17,219 bases of DNA from contig REGF01000013.1 in the NCBI GenBank assembly GCA_003702465.1, positions 1,129-18,347 on the forward strand. The letters are read 5' to 3'. A program made the position numbers and the translations under genes. Position 1 is the first letter of the stretch. Each line of letters begins with the position of its first letter. Positions 1 to 6,224 of the stretch are shown here, piece by piece. Under the pieces are notes generated by a model. That model was not told where the DNA came from, searched no databases, and worked only from the letters and a program-made list of their open reading frames with translations. Source of the DNA: Candidatus Nitrosomarinus sp. (lineage in GTDB: Archaea; Thermoproteota; Nitrososphaeria; Nitrososphaerales; Nitrosopumilaceae).

Positions 1-150
1 AAGAAAACAGCTGCTAAGAAAAAACCAGCAAAGAAAACAGCTGCTAAGAAAAAACCAGCAAAGAAAACAGCTGCTAAGAAAAAACCAGCAAAGAAAACAG
101 CTGCTAAGAAAAAACCAGCAAAGAAAACAGCTGCTAAGAAAAAACCAGCA
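1..150 (+). repeat. Perfect 30-bp tandem repeat, at least 5 copies
   Basis: Units start at 1, 31, 61, 91 and 121. Each begins aagaaaacagctgct and ends ccagca, with no substitution between copies. The array is in frame with the coding region (10 codons per unit, KKTAAKKKPA) and continues out of the left edge, so the true copy number is unknown. Loss or gain of a unit would keep the frame. Confidence 0.95.
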
Positions 151-165
151 AAGAAAAGACGTTAG
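1..165 (+). CDS. C-terminal end of a Lys/Ala-rich, histone H1-like tail protein (5' truncated by window edge)
   Basis: Frame 1 is open from the first base to a TAG at 163-165 and gives 54 residues: five exact copies of KKTAAKKKPA followed by KKRR. The start and any folded N-terminal domain lie outside the window. Such Lys/Ala/Pro tails occur in histone H1 C-termini, AlgP and chlamydial Hc2-like proteins and usually bind nucleic acid without a fixed fold; a DNA- or RNA-binding role here is inferred from composition alone. The repeat is identical at DNA level as well as protein level, so the tail grew recently or is being homogenised. A T-rich stretch follows the stop codon. The protein family cannot be named without the missing N-terminus. 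Confidence 0.75.
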   Translation, partial: KKTAAKKKPAKKTAAKKKPAKKTAAKKKPAKKTAAKKKPAKKTAAKKKPAKKRR

Positions 166-169
166 TAAA

Positions 170-184
170 TTTTTTCAAATTTTT
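170..184 (+). terminator. T-rich terminator after the Lys/Ala-rich gene
   Basis: Two T runs (T6 at 170-175 and T5 at 180-184) lie immediately after the TAG stop. Archaeal RNA polymerase terminates at oligo-T without needing a hairpin, so this is a plausible terminator. It is inferred from sequence only. Confidence 0.4.
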
Positions 185-221
185 AATGAATTATTAACCT
201 CTCAAATGTTTAATTTTTAAA

Positions 222-827
222 ATGAATAAGCGCGGACCTCTAGTTTCTTTTTTTGGTTTTTCTTTAATTTTAATTTCATTAATTCTTGCTGTGTCCTCTG
301 TTCCATCAGAACTTCCAAAATCTGAATCCTTTTTGATATCTTCTCTCTTTGAAGATATGTTTGATCATGTTTCTGAACCCTTTAAAATCGTGCCTGGAAA
401 TGTAATCTACACATCTTTTAGTACCTATGATTCCGATATTCCTTTGTTATGGGGAATTCAAATCTTAAATTATCAAAATGGTGATGAATTATCTGTAAAA
501 ATTTCAAACATCTTTGGAGATTCTTATGGTGAATATATTCAATCTGATTCTGTTTATTTTGAAACAGTTTTTGTTGAGCAATCTGACACATTAAATTTTG
601 AAATTGAAAATATTGGTTTTAAAGATGTGGAGTTTGTAATAATGTTTGCCGAAGATCCTGAAAATTCTGAATCTCTTAGAAATCCCAATTCCCCTATTGC
701 TGAAATGATTGTTCCTTTGATTGTTTCTGGAATTTTATTAATTGTTGGAATTATTGTTATCATAGTTGGAATAATACTAATTTTATTTGATCTAAAAAAT
801 AATTTTAAAAATAAAAAAAATTTCTAA
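222..827 (+). CDS. Membrane-anchored protein with extracytoplasmic domain, function unknown
   Basis: 201 aa. A short basic N-terminus (MNKRG) is followed by a hydrophobic segment at about residues 7-27, acting as signal peptide or anchor. Residues ~30-160 form a polar, beta-rich domain rich in Asp/Glu/Ser/Tyr with no Cys. A very hydrophobic segment of Ile/Val/Leu/Gly at ~163-193 follows, then a basic tail (KNNFKNKKNF). The layout suggests a domain outside the membrane, anchored at the C-terminus with the Lys-rich tail in the cytoplasm. The middle domain recalls small beta-sandwich (GOLD/emp24-like) domains, but that is only an impression. A TATA-like element at about 190-199 lies ~26 bp before ATG, fitting a leaderless mRNA. 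The gene is convergent with the ssDNA-binding protein and overlaps its stop region by 4 nt (824-827). I do not recognise the family. Confidence 0.8.
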   Translation: MNKRGPLVSFFGFSLILISLILAVSSVPSELPKSESFLISSLFEDMFDHVSEPFKIVPGNVIYTSFSTYDSDIPLLWGIQILNYQNGDELSVKISNIFGDSYGEYIQSDSVYFETVFVEQSDTLNFEIENIGFKDVEFVIMFAEDPENSESLRNPNSPIAEMIVPLIVSGILLIVGIIVIIVGIILILFDLKNNFKNKKNF

Positions 828-1138
828 GGATTAACAGTCATCTTACCAAATTTTCCTTTGGTTAAAGATACTTCTCCTCTAAACTCATTTGTGTATCCGT
901 TTTCAATGACAACTTTGTCACCGACATTAACAGCTTTAATGTCGTCTCCCCACAATGTAAGTTTCATTTGATTTTCTTCTGTTCCGTCTCCGTTAGCTAT
1001 TGTTGCATCGCAGACATCAACTGTTCCTCCTGTTTTAAGATTAACAGTTCTTGGTTCTCCTTTGCCAATAACTTCGGCTTCAACATTAACTCCGCTTCGC
1101 ATTTTTTTTGCTTCGGAAATTGGTATTGATTCTGACAT
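824..1138 (-). CDS. Single OB-fold ssDNA-binding protein (RPA/SSB-like)
   Basis: 104 aa from ATG 1138. The protein is one OB fold: a first strand around VNVEAEVIGKG, a middle strand with the conserved aromatic in MKLTLWGDD, then VGDKVVIENGYTNEFRGEV. This is the pattern of short archaeal/crenarchaeal SSBs and RPA-type OB domains that coat ssDNA in replication and repair, so the role is taken from the family. An upstream in-frame ATG at 1216 would add 26 residues. I prefer 1138 because a TATA-like element (agcttataat, 1161-1170) lies ~27 bp upstream of it, giving a leaderless transcript, and because MSESIPISEAKKMRSG is a natural start to the fold. No acidic C-terminal tail of the bacterial SSB type is present. 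It ends convergently with the membrane protein gene. Confidence 0.8.
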   Translation of the reverse strand: MSESIPISEAKKMRSGVNVEAEVIGKGEPRTVNLKTGGTVDVCDATIANGDGTEENQMKLTLWGDDIKAVNVGDKVVIENGYTNEFRGEVSLTKGKFGKMTVNP

Positions 1139-1160
1139 GTGATTTTCAATAACCTTTTCG

Positions 1161-1170
1161 ATTATAAGCT
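1161..1170 (-). promoter_or_regulatory. TATA box of the OB-fold SSB gene
   Basis: Minus-strand agcttataat centred ~27 bp before ATG 1138. This places the transcription start at or next to the start codon (leaderless), and it supports 1138 over 1216 as the start. Confidence 0.5.
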
Positions 1171-1247
1171 TTGTTAAAAAATTTGTAAAATTATAGATCA
1201 GATTGTCAAATAGCAATTGAGAAATATCGGAAAAATCTAGTACCGTT

Positions 1248-1350
1248 GCAGAGGTATCGAAGCCCGGTCAACCGAGAGGGACTCAAGATCTCTATAATAT
1301 AGGAAATCCCTTCTCTTAGGAGTTCGTGGGTTCAAATCCCACCCTCTGCA
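1248..1350 (+). tRNA. tRNA-Leu(CAA), intron-containing
   Basis: Acceptor stem GCAGAGG (1248-1254) pairs fully with CCTCTGC (1343-1349); A1350 is the discriminator and CCA is not encoded. The D-stem is TCG/CGA (1257-1259, 1273-1275). Anticodon stem AGGGA (1277-1281) pairs with TCCCT (1307-1311) once an 18-nt insert is removed. The loop is CTCAAG plus A1306, giving anticodon CAA (1284-1286), which reads UUG. A long class II variable arm (1312-1325) with a CTC/GAG stem is diagnostic of leucine/serine tRNA. T-stem GTGGG/CCCAC encloses TTCAAAT (1326-1342). The mature length would be 85 nt. Confidence 0.93.
1288..1305 (+). other. 18-nt intron of tRNA-Leu(CAA) at position 37/38
   Basis: Removing these bases restores a 7-nt anticodon loop and a fully Watson-Crick anticodon stem. 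The intron folds into a small hairpin (1291-1295 with 1299-1303), leaving a 3-nt AAA bulge (1304-1306) on the 3' side with the cut after its second base. The 5' side is not a textbook bulge-helix-bulge, so this is a relaxed splice motif. The first bases of the intron (ATCTCT) nearly copy the 3' exon (ATCCCT). Confidence 0.75.
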
Positions 1351-1376
1351 CTATAATTTATCTAAAATTTTAAAAA

Positions 1377-1499
1377 TTATGCAACAATTGTCTTGATTTT
1401 TGTGACTGAATGATTTGATATACTCTTGTGCATGTCTGCTAATTCGTTGTCTTTGAAAGTTAGATTACATCTAAAGCATTTCCAAACAACCTCTGACAT
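1377..1499 (-). CDS. 40-aa C2H2-type zinc-finger microprotein
   Basis: ATG at 1497-1499 and TAA at 1377-1379 give a 40-residue protein that starts MSEVVWKCFRCNLTF. It contains C8-x2-C11, then hydrophobic F15 and L20, then H24-x5-H30: one complete C2H2-like zinc finger and little else. A TATA-like element (1521-1530, ctttataagc on the minus strand) is centred ~26 bp upstream of ATG, fitting leaderless transcription. A second AT motif lies at 1502-1510. Very small zinc-finger proteins are common in archaea and may bind nucleic acid or protein, but the role here is unknown. The four perfectly spaced ligands and a correctly placed promoter argue against chance. Confidence 0.72.
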   Translation of the reverse strand: MSEVVWKCFRCNLTFKDNELADMHKSISNHSVTKIKTIVA

Positions 1500-1520
1500 G
1501 CTTATATAAACTCACAAATT

Positions 1521-1530
1521 GCTTATAAAG
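1521..1530 (-). promoter_or_regulatory. TATA box of the 40-aa zinc-finger gene
   Basis: Minus-strand ctttataagc, centre about 26 bp upstream of ATG 1499. The rest of the intergenic region 1531-1685 is AT-rich with no further gene seen. It also carries the promoter of the VTT-family gene, possibly gggtttagaaac at 1647-1658. Confidence 0.5.
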
Positions 1531-1685
1531 ATATTGCATGATTGATCCTATTTCTTGTAAAACATGATCATTGTTTGTCAAAACATGAAAATTTTTGATA
1601 TTTTTTAAAATTTATCCAATTATTTACTGACTAAATCTAGATCCAAGGGTTTAGAAACAAAATACTAGTATAGATATTGAAGAAA

Positions 1686-2303
1686 ATGGATATTTTTGAA
1701 CTATTTGGAGAGTATTCTTATTTTGGAATTTTTCTTGTTTTGATTGGTGTAAATGCATCTCCTATCTTGATGCCGCCTAGTTGGATTGTTTTGACATCGT
1801 TCTATCTTCTTGATCCAACTTTGAATATTGTAATTCTTGCAGCAGTTGGTGCAACTGGTGCAACGATTGGCAGATTTTTTTTGAAAAGAATTAGTGGATT
1901 GTTTAGAAAATTTGTTGGTAAAGAACAAAAATCAAATTTAGATATTATTGGAGATTATCTAAATAAAAAAAAGTATGGGTATTTACTAGCATCATTTTTG
2001 TTTGGTGCAACTCCACTACCCAGTAATATTTTATTCATAACTTATGGATTAATGCGTGCAAAAAGTATTGGTATCTACATTGGATTTTGGTTTGGTAGAA
2101 CTATTTCTTATATTGTAATGATCTATTTTGGAAATGCTGTATTAAGACCATTCTTGGAAATCTTTGAAGATCGTCTAATTGGAATTTTATTAATTGATGG
2201 TGCTGGTATTGGGTTAATTGTTTTATTTGCCTGTATCAATTGGACTGTCTTAATCACTCAAAGAAAAATTAAATTTGTTAAACCAAAAATTTGGAGATTG
2301 TAA
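1686..2303 (+). CDS. VTT/DedA (SNARE-associated)-like membrane protein
   Basis: 205 aa from ATG 1686; an in-frame TTG at 1677 would add three residues. There are four to five hydrophobic segments, at about residues 13-35, 40-60, 95-118, 125-148 and 165-190. Two motifs point to the VTT/DedA fold: a Gly-rich membrane stretch followed by GRFFLKRISG, and FGATPLPSNILFITYGLMR, equivalent to the re-entrant loop with paired prolines in DedA proteins. That family includes lipid scramblases/flippases and transporters that affect membrane homeostasis; the substrate here is unknown. The TAA stop is immediately followed by the ATG of the HD-domain gene with no spacer, so the two are almost certainly cotranscribed. 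The family call is from motifs and topology only. Confidence 0.72.
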   Translation: MDIFELFGEYSYFGIFLVLIGVNASPILMPPSWIVLTSFYLLDPTLNIVILAAVGATGATIGRFFLKRISGLFRKFVGKEQKSNLDIIGDYLNKKKYGYLLASFLFGATPLPSNILFITYGLMRAKSIGIYIGFWFGRTISYIVMIYFGNAVLRPFLEIFEDRLIGILLIDGAGIGLIVLFACINWTVLITQRKIKFVKPKIWRL

Positions 2304-2924
2304 ATGAAAGAATTAGAATTGATAAAAAATGAAGTGATTGGAATAATGGATAATGATCCTGCTCATGATTTTGAACATATTATGAGAGTTTATCACAACG
2401 CAGAAAAAATTGCTAAAAAAGAGAAGGCAAACCAAAAATTAGTTCTTGCTGCAGCCTTGTTACATGATATTGTCTCGTATCCAAAATCAAGTAAACTTTC
2501 AAAATTTTCTTCAATTGAGAGTGCCAAAAAATCAAAATCTATCTTAAAAAAATATAATTTTTCAAATGAAGACATTTCTATTATTTCTGATGCAATTGAA
2601 GACCATAGTTTTTCTCAAAATAAAATTCCTAGAACTATTGAAGGGCAAATTTTACAGGATGCAGATAGACTAGATGCTTTAGGTGCAATAGGAATTGCAA
2701 GAGTTTTTGCTACTAGTGGTTCTTTGAATCGACCATTTTACAAAATTGATGATCCTTTTTGTGATGAAAGAACTCCTGATGATAATCGTTGGGCAATTGA
2801 TCATTTTTTTAATAAATTATTAAAATTAGAGTCCTTGATGAATACAAAATCTGGTAAAATTGAAGCTAAAAAAAGAACTAAAGTTTTGAAAATTTTTCTA
2901 CAACAATTTAAAAGTGAAATTTAA
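2304..2924 (+). CDS. HD-domain metal-dependent phosphohydrolase
   Basis: 206 aa. The N-terminal motif H21-D22-x2-H25-x2-R28-V29, then L-L-H54-D55-I, then H101 and A-D121-R-L-D124-A-L-G give the metal-binding pattern of the HD superfamily (YedJ/uncharacterised hydrolase branch). Likely metal ligands are H25, H54, D55 and D121. HD enzymes of this size hydrolyse phosphate esters, often nucleotides; the substrate cannot be read from sequence. The protein has no membrane segment and is predicted cytoplasmic. It begins directly after the stop of the VTT-like gene, which suggests a shared function, perhaps a lipid- or nucleotide-phosphate step. It ends convergently, overlapping the 3' end of the opposite gene by 4 nt (2921-2924). 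Confidence 0.85.
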   Translation: MKELELIKNEVIGIMDNDPAHDFEHIMRVYHNAEKIAKKEKANQKLVLAAALLHDIVSYPKSSKLSKFSSIESAKKSKSILKKYNFSNEDISIISDAIEDHSFSQNKIPRTIEGQILQDADRLDALGAIGIARVFATSGSLNRPFYKIDDPFCDERTPDDNRWAIDHFFNKLLKLESLMNTKSGKIEAKKRTKVLKIFLQQFKSEI

Positions 2925-3232
2925 CCATAATCGACGTATCTTTCATATCTTTTTTCAATTTCTTTATTTTCTCCAGAAATAATTTTTTCATATTCTTGTT
3001 TTTTTCTAAATTCAATGTATTTTCTAATTGCCTCAAAATCTTCTTCTTTTGGATAAATTTCAAAAATTGGTTCCATCATTTTTAGATATTCTAACGTTTT
3101 TTCTCTAAATTCTTCTCTTGTTGGTTTTTTGATTCCTTGCATTCGAAACCATACTGCTGTCCAACTTGCACCAACAACATGTGGCAATAAGTCAAAGGCT
3201 CTTTCTATTTCAAAACGTTCATCGTTTCTCAT
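2921..3232 (-). CDS. Conserved-looking small protein of unknown function coupled to hemB
   Basis: 103 aa, soluble, highly charged and mainly helical by composition. The N-terminal third (ERFEIERAFDLLPHVVGASWTA) looks amphipathic with two Trp nearby. The C-terminal half is rich in Glu/Lys/Arg/Tyr and ends YERYVDYG. No cysteine or nucleotide-binding motif is seen. Its ATG overlaps the TGA of hemB in an ATGA arrangement (3229-3232), so it is probably translated by coupling with the tetrapyrrole genes. I do not recognise the family. Association with heme synthesis rests only on operon position. It could also be a regulator or an unrelated passenger. Confidence 0.7.
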   Translation of the reverse strand: MRNDERFEIERAFDLLPHVVGASWTAVWFRMQGIKKPTREEFREKTLEYLKMMEPIFEIYPKEEDFEAIRKYIEFRKKQEYEKIISGENKEIEKRYERYVDYG

Positions 3233-3471
3233 GATTCTTGTAGGAATCTTGAGGCTGATTTTGCAAAATACGTTACTATCATATCTGCTCCTGCTCTTTT
3301 AATTGAATGAAGAATTTCTAATGTAATGTCTTTTTCATTTACATATCCTAATTGTGATGCTGCTTTGACTAATGCATATTCTCCTGAAACACTATAAGCT
3401 GATACTGGTACGTTGTATTTTCTTCTGGTTTCTGCAATTAAATCCAAATATGATAATGCTGGTTTGATCAT
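3229..3471 (-). CDS. hemB: Porphobilinogen synthase (ALA dehydratase), C-terminal fragment after a frameshift
   Basis: 80 aa, the last quarter of HemB: MIKPALSYLDLIAE carries the second active-site lysine (equivalent to E. coli Lys247), followed by PVSAYSVSGEYA and ILHSIKRAGADMIVTYFA, all typical of ALA dehydratase. Its frame is open for five codons upstream of the ATG (GGA GGA GAC ATA GTA), which would encode the missing GGDIV. The preceding part of HemB is in another frame. Whether this fragment is translated alone is unknown. A GGAGGAG sequence 9 nt before the ATG resembles a Shine-Dalgarno site but is also explained as coding sequence. The TGA stop overlaps the next gene. Confidence 0.85.
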   Translation of the reverse strand: MIKPALSYLDLIAETRRKYNVPVSAYSVSGEYALVKAASQLGYVNEKDITLEILHSIKRAGADMIVTYFAKSASRFLQES

Positions 3472-3473
3472 TA

Positions 3474-4208
3474 CTATGTCTCCTCCTCATCAATGTCCGT
3501 TTCTACTTCCATCATTGCTTCTCTTGCATTTGTAAAAGGAACTTGGTACGTTTTTCTATCTCCAAATTTTGGTGCACATTCTGCAGCATCCCTAAATGGT
3601 GAATAAAAGTTTGAACGATGTTTTGCTGAGTGTGACATTATTGAAACATCTGTAAATCCCTCATTGTCCAATGCTTTTCTAATTGCAGCAACTTGTCCAT
3701 CCATCATTGCTGATGGTGAAACTGTATCTACCCCTGCCTTAGCTTGACTAACAGCAATTTTTGCAAGTGTTTCTAAACTGACATCGTTATCTATTTTATC
3801 GCCATGGATGATTCCACAATGACCTGTGGATGTAAATTGACATAAACAAACATCTGCCATAATTACAATTTTATCTCCAAACTCTTTTCTTATCTGAGTA
3901 ATTGCTTTTTGAACAATTCCTTCATCATCAAATGCTGAGCTTCCTGCTTCATCTTTTTGTGTTGGAATTCCAAATAACATAATTGCAGGGATTCCTAAAT
4001 TGATTATTTCTCTAACTTCTTGATTTACTTCTTCTAATGGTAATCTCTCAATTTCTGACATTGATTCTACTTTAATTCTACTTTTGAGATCCTCTTGAAC
4101 AAATACTGGACAAATGAAATCTTTTGGTGTTAATGTTGTTTCTTGAACTAATTCTCTCATTTTTTCTGAAATTCGTAATCTTCTGAGACGTTTAGTTGGA
4201 AATGACAT
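3474..4208 (-). CDS. hemB: Porphobilinogen synthase (ALA dehydratase), N-terminal part, frameshifted
   Basis: 244 aa covering three quarters of HemB, which condenses two 5-aminolevulinate molecules into porphobilinogen. Visible features are the zinc-site triad C121-x-C123-x7-C131 (VCLCQFTSTGHC), and SHSAK196HRSNFYSPFRDA with the first Schiff-base lysine. Normal HemB is about 320-330 aa. Here the frame ends prematurely as ...ETDIDEEET, followed by TAG and TAA. Restoring one base (a GAGGGAGG-type sequence in place of GAGGAGG, about 3485-3489) would give DIDEGGDIVMIKPAL and join the fragment to 3229-3471 as one normal protein. As written, the two catalytic lysines are on separate polypeptides. 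It is preceded by hemA with a 31-nt gap. A sequencing or assembly indel is the simplest explanation; a genuine mutation or programmed frameshift is possible. Confidence 0.9.
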   Translation of the reverse strand: MSFPTKRLRRLRISEKMRELVQETTLTPKDFICPVFVQEDLKSRIKVESMSEIERLPLEEVNQEVREIINLGIPAIMLFGIPTQKDEAGSSAFDDEGIVQKAITQIRKEFGDKIVIMADVCLCQFTSTGHCGIIHGDKIDNDVSLETLAKIAVSQAKAGVDTVSPSAMMDGQVAAIRKALDNEGFTDVSIMSHSAKHRSNFYSPFRDAAECAPKFGDRKTYQVPFTNAREAMMEVETDIDEEET

Positions 4209-4239
4209 ATCTGAAATTAATTCTGGCTAAAATATAATC

Positions 4240-5505
4240 CTAGTCAGCCTGATTTTGTTTTTTATAGTCAAAAAGTCTAGTTGCTAATTCTAATACATCT
4301 GGCTGTCCTTGCTCTGATGCTTTTCTAATATTGTTCATTGGAGTTGATACTATGCTTTCAACTACAGCTTTTGTCAATTCTTCAATAATTTTGATTTTTT
4401 TCTCATCTTTCTCATCTAGCATTTGTAATGCTTTTTGTAATTCTTTTTCTCTGAGATTCTCTATATTTTTGAATACATCTGTTACAAGTGGTTCTGCATC
4501 TAATCTTTTCATTGAAGCCTCTAATACTGAGATTTCTTCTCTAATTATATTTTCAACGGTTTTTACCTTGTTTAATCTAGCATTCATGTTTTTTTCAACC
4601 ATTTCAGCAATTTGATCCAAATTCATCAATTTGACACCTTTGATAATTGCTACTTTTTCATCAACAGTTCTTGGATTTGATAAATCTAGTATCATCATTC
4701 CGTTGTTTTTATTTTTCATTGCATTCATGATTCTTTCTTCAGTAACCAAAAAGTATGGAGCTGTGGTTGCAACAAATATTACATCATATTTATCAAATCC
4801 AGAAAGTATTTCTTCAAATTTAATTGGATTACCTCCCATAGTTTCACAAAATGTCTCTGACCTTCCTAATGTTCTGCTTGTAACATTAAAAGAATATCCT
4901 CTTCTTTGCAGTGATTTTGCAACAAGAGTAGATACTTCACCTGTTCCAATTAGTAAAACTTGTTTTGTTTTCAATTCATCAATATTTTCTTCTGCCAGTT
5001 TTACTGCCATAGAACCAACTGAAATTCCACCTTTTCCAATTCCACTAGAATTTCTAATTCTTGTACCCATTCTAATTGCTTTATCAAATAATGTGTTGAG
5101 ATGTTGACCTGATGCTTTTGATTCTCTAGCTGAAGTAATTGAATTTTTTATTTGACCTAAAATTTGTTCTTCACCAAGTACCATTGAATCTAAACCTGAA
5201 GTCAGTTTTAACAAATGATGCATAGCATCATGGTTTTCAACAAATTCTATATTTTCTTCAAATGTCTCCTCATCTAGTCCTGCAATACTGGCCCAAGTTT
5301 TTTTAATTTTTTCTGAATTATCTGTTTTTGATTTTCCAAATAATTCTATTCTGTTACATGTTTGAATAATAACACATTCGTCTAATTCTGAATGTTTTTT
5401 GAATTGTTGATATGCATTGTCTATATCCTTGATCGTAAATTTTTCTAAAATATGGATTGGTGAATTACGAAATGTTACACGTGCATTAATGATTTTTTGA
5501 TTCAT
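4240..5505 (-). CDS. hemA: Glutamyl-tRNA reductase
   Basis: 421 aa from ATG 5505. The enzyme reduces glutamyl-tRNA(Glu) with NADPH to glutamate-1-semialdehyde, the first committed step of C5-pathway tetrapyrrole synthesis. The N-terminal catalytic domain carries IIQTCNRIELFG with the nucleophilic Cys (residue 50), followed by the conserved LTSGLDSMVLGEEQILGQIK stretch. The NADPH Rossmann domain has VLLIGTGEVSTLVAKSL and the substrate-domain region SRTLGRSE. A long helical C-terminal dimerisation domain follows. Length is normal. An ATG two codons earlier (5511) is also available; I chose 5505 because it forms an ATGA overlap with the upstream precorrin-2 dehydrogenase stop, typical of translational coupling. 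It lies between that gene and hemB in one minus-strand operon. Confidence 0.96.
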   Translation of the reverse strand: MNQKIINARVTFRNSPIHILEKFTIKDIDNAYQQFKKHSELDECVIIQTCNRIELFGKSKTDNSEKIKKTWASIAGLDEETFEENIEFVENHDAMHHLLKLTSGLDSMVLGEEQILGQIKNSITSARESKASGQHLNTLFDKAIRMGTRIRNSSGIGKGGISVGSMAVKLAEENIDELKTKQVLLIGTGEVSTLVAKSLQRRGYSFNVTSRTLGRSETFCETMGGNPIKFEEILSGFDKYDVIFVATTAPYFLVTEERIMNAMKNKNNGMMILDLSNPRTVDEKVAIIKGVKLMNLDQIAEMVEKNMNARLNKVKTVENIIREEISVLEASMKRLDAEPLVTDVFKNIENLREKELQKALQMLDEKDEKKIKIIEELTKAVVESIVSTPMNNIRKASEQGQPDVLELATRLFDYKKQNQAD

Positions 5506-6155
5506 TTCCATTTTTTTATTAACTCTATTGCCCGCTTTTCAGCTTTTTTTACCTGATTGTCTTTTATTAACTGATCAATGTAATTGTCATTCATTATACT
5601 GTTCAAGCACTTTTTTCGTTCAAATTGAGTTGAAATGAGCTCTTTAGCAAGTTTTCTTGAGATCTTTTGAATTTTTATTTGAGCAATATCTTCTTTCAAA
5701 ATAACTTTTTTTAGTGCTTTTTCTGTTTTAGATTTTATCTTTTTAGACATTGCTGGACTTCTACCTCCTGTGAAAATACCAACTTGTATCATTTTTTCAA
5801 AATCTATAATTGCTGCATTTGAAAAATCACTGTCTTCTGGATTATCTGAACTATAAACAATTATTTTTCTCTTTTTTGCAGATGTGATTATTTTTTGATT
5901 AATTTTTTTGTCATTTGTGGTTGTAATAATTAAGTCTGGTTTTAATTCTGAAATAAATTTTGTACTTTCAATTTTCTGTTTTTTTACTTTGATTTTTTTT
6001 GCTTTAACCCAATTTGAAATCTGTTTGTTTGTAGAATCACTGATTACTAAAATTTCACATTTTTCATTTAATACAGATTTAATTCTTTTTTCTGCTTCAT
6101 TTCCGCCCCCTATAATGATGATCTTTTTATTTTCTAGATTTAGATTAATTATCAT
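5502..6155 (-). CDS. Precorrin-2 dehydrogenase (siroheme synthase N-terminal/Met8-like)
   Basis: 217 aa from ATG 6155; a TTG at 6164 would add three residues. An N-terminal Rossmann fold, KKIIIIGGGNEAEKRIKSVL, binds NAD(P). The segment SDNPEDSDFSNAAIIDFEKMIQVGIFTGGRSPAMSKKIKS is the typical dimer/active-site region of CysG-N/Met8/SirC. The protein oxidises precorrin-2 to sirohydrochlorin; Met8-type members also insert iron, and sequence alone does not settle whether this one does. A basic C-terminal helical part follows. It is the first gene of the sirC-hemA-hemB unit. A TATA-like element at about 6178-6186 lies ~27 bp upstream of ATG 6155, which supports this start and leaderless transcription. 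Its product feeds siroheme to the divergent AhbA-AhbB protein. Confidence 0.9.
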   Translation of the reverse strand: MIINLNLENKKIIIIGGGNEAEKRIKSVLNEKCEILVISDSTNKQISNWVKAKKIKVKKQKIESTKFISELKPDLIITTTNDKKINQKIITSAKKRKIIVYSSDNPEDSDFSNAAIIDFEKMIQVGIFTGGRSPAMSKKIKSKTEKALKKVILKEDIAQIKIQKISRKLAKELISTQFERKKCLNSIMNDNYIDQLIKDNQVKKAEKRAIELIKKWK

Positions 6156-6224
6156 CGATCCCAAACATCCCAGTTTCTATTTATGTATTAAAACTAATTT
6201 CATTACAACTAGCTACATTTTTAA
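6156..6224. promoter_or_regulatory. Compact divergent promoter between precorrin-2 dehydrogenase and ahbAB
   Basis: This 69-bp gap holds back-to-back TATA-like elements. On the minus strand, cataaatag (6178-6186) sits ~27 bp from ATG 6155. On the plus strand, tgtattaaaac (6184-6194) sits ~26 bp before a predicted start near 6215, leaving a leader of about 10 nt to TTG 6225. The two boxes touch or overlap, so the two halves of the heme pathway may compete for, or share, TBP/TFB and any regulator. Confidence 0.5.

Noticed and set aside
1294..1311. Alternative 18-nt intron of tRNA-Leu after position 43, or no intron with a 32-nt variable arm
   Set aside because: The anticodon stem would need a G-U pair. 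Without any intron the variable arm would be far too long. The 37/38 site gives a fully paired stem and the 3' AA^A bulge seen also in tRNA-Tyr.
1677..1685. TTG 1677 as start of the VTT-like gene
   Set aside because: ATG 1686 is only three codons downstream and nothing favours the TTG. The protein is unchanged in its domains.
3474..3490. GGAGGAG before the C-terminal hemB fragment as a real ribosome binding site
   Set aside because: It is explained as codons for the Gly-Gly of intact HemB (after one base is restored). Most genes here look leaderless, so it is weak evidence for separate translation.
4631..5107. A 158-residue open frame on the plus strand opposite hemA
   Set aside because: It is a shadow of the hemA reading frame. 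Its Ser/Ile/Phe-rich composition comes from the complement of AT-rich coding DNA, and it has no promoter or family features.
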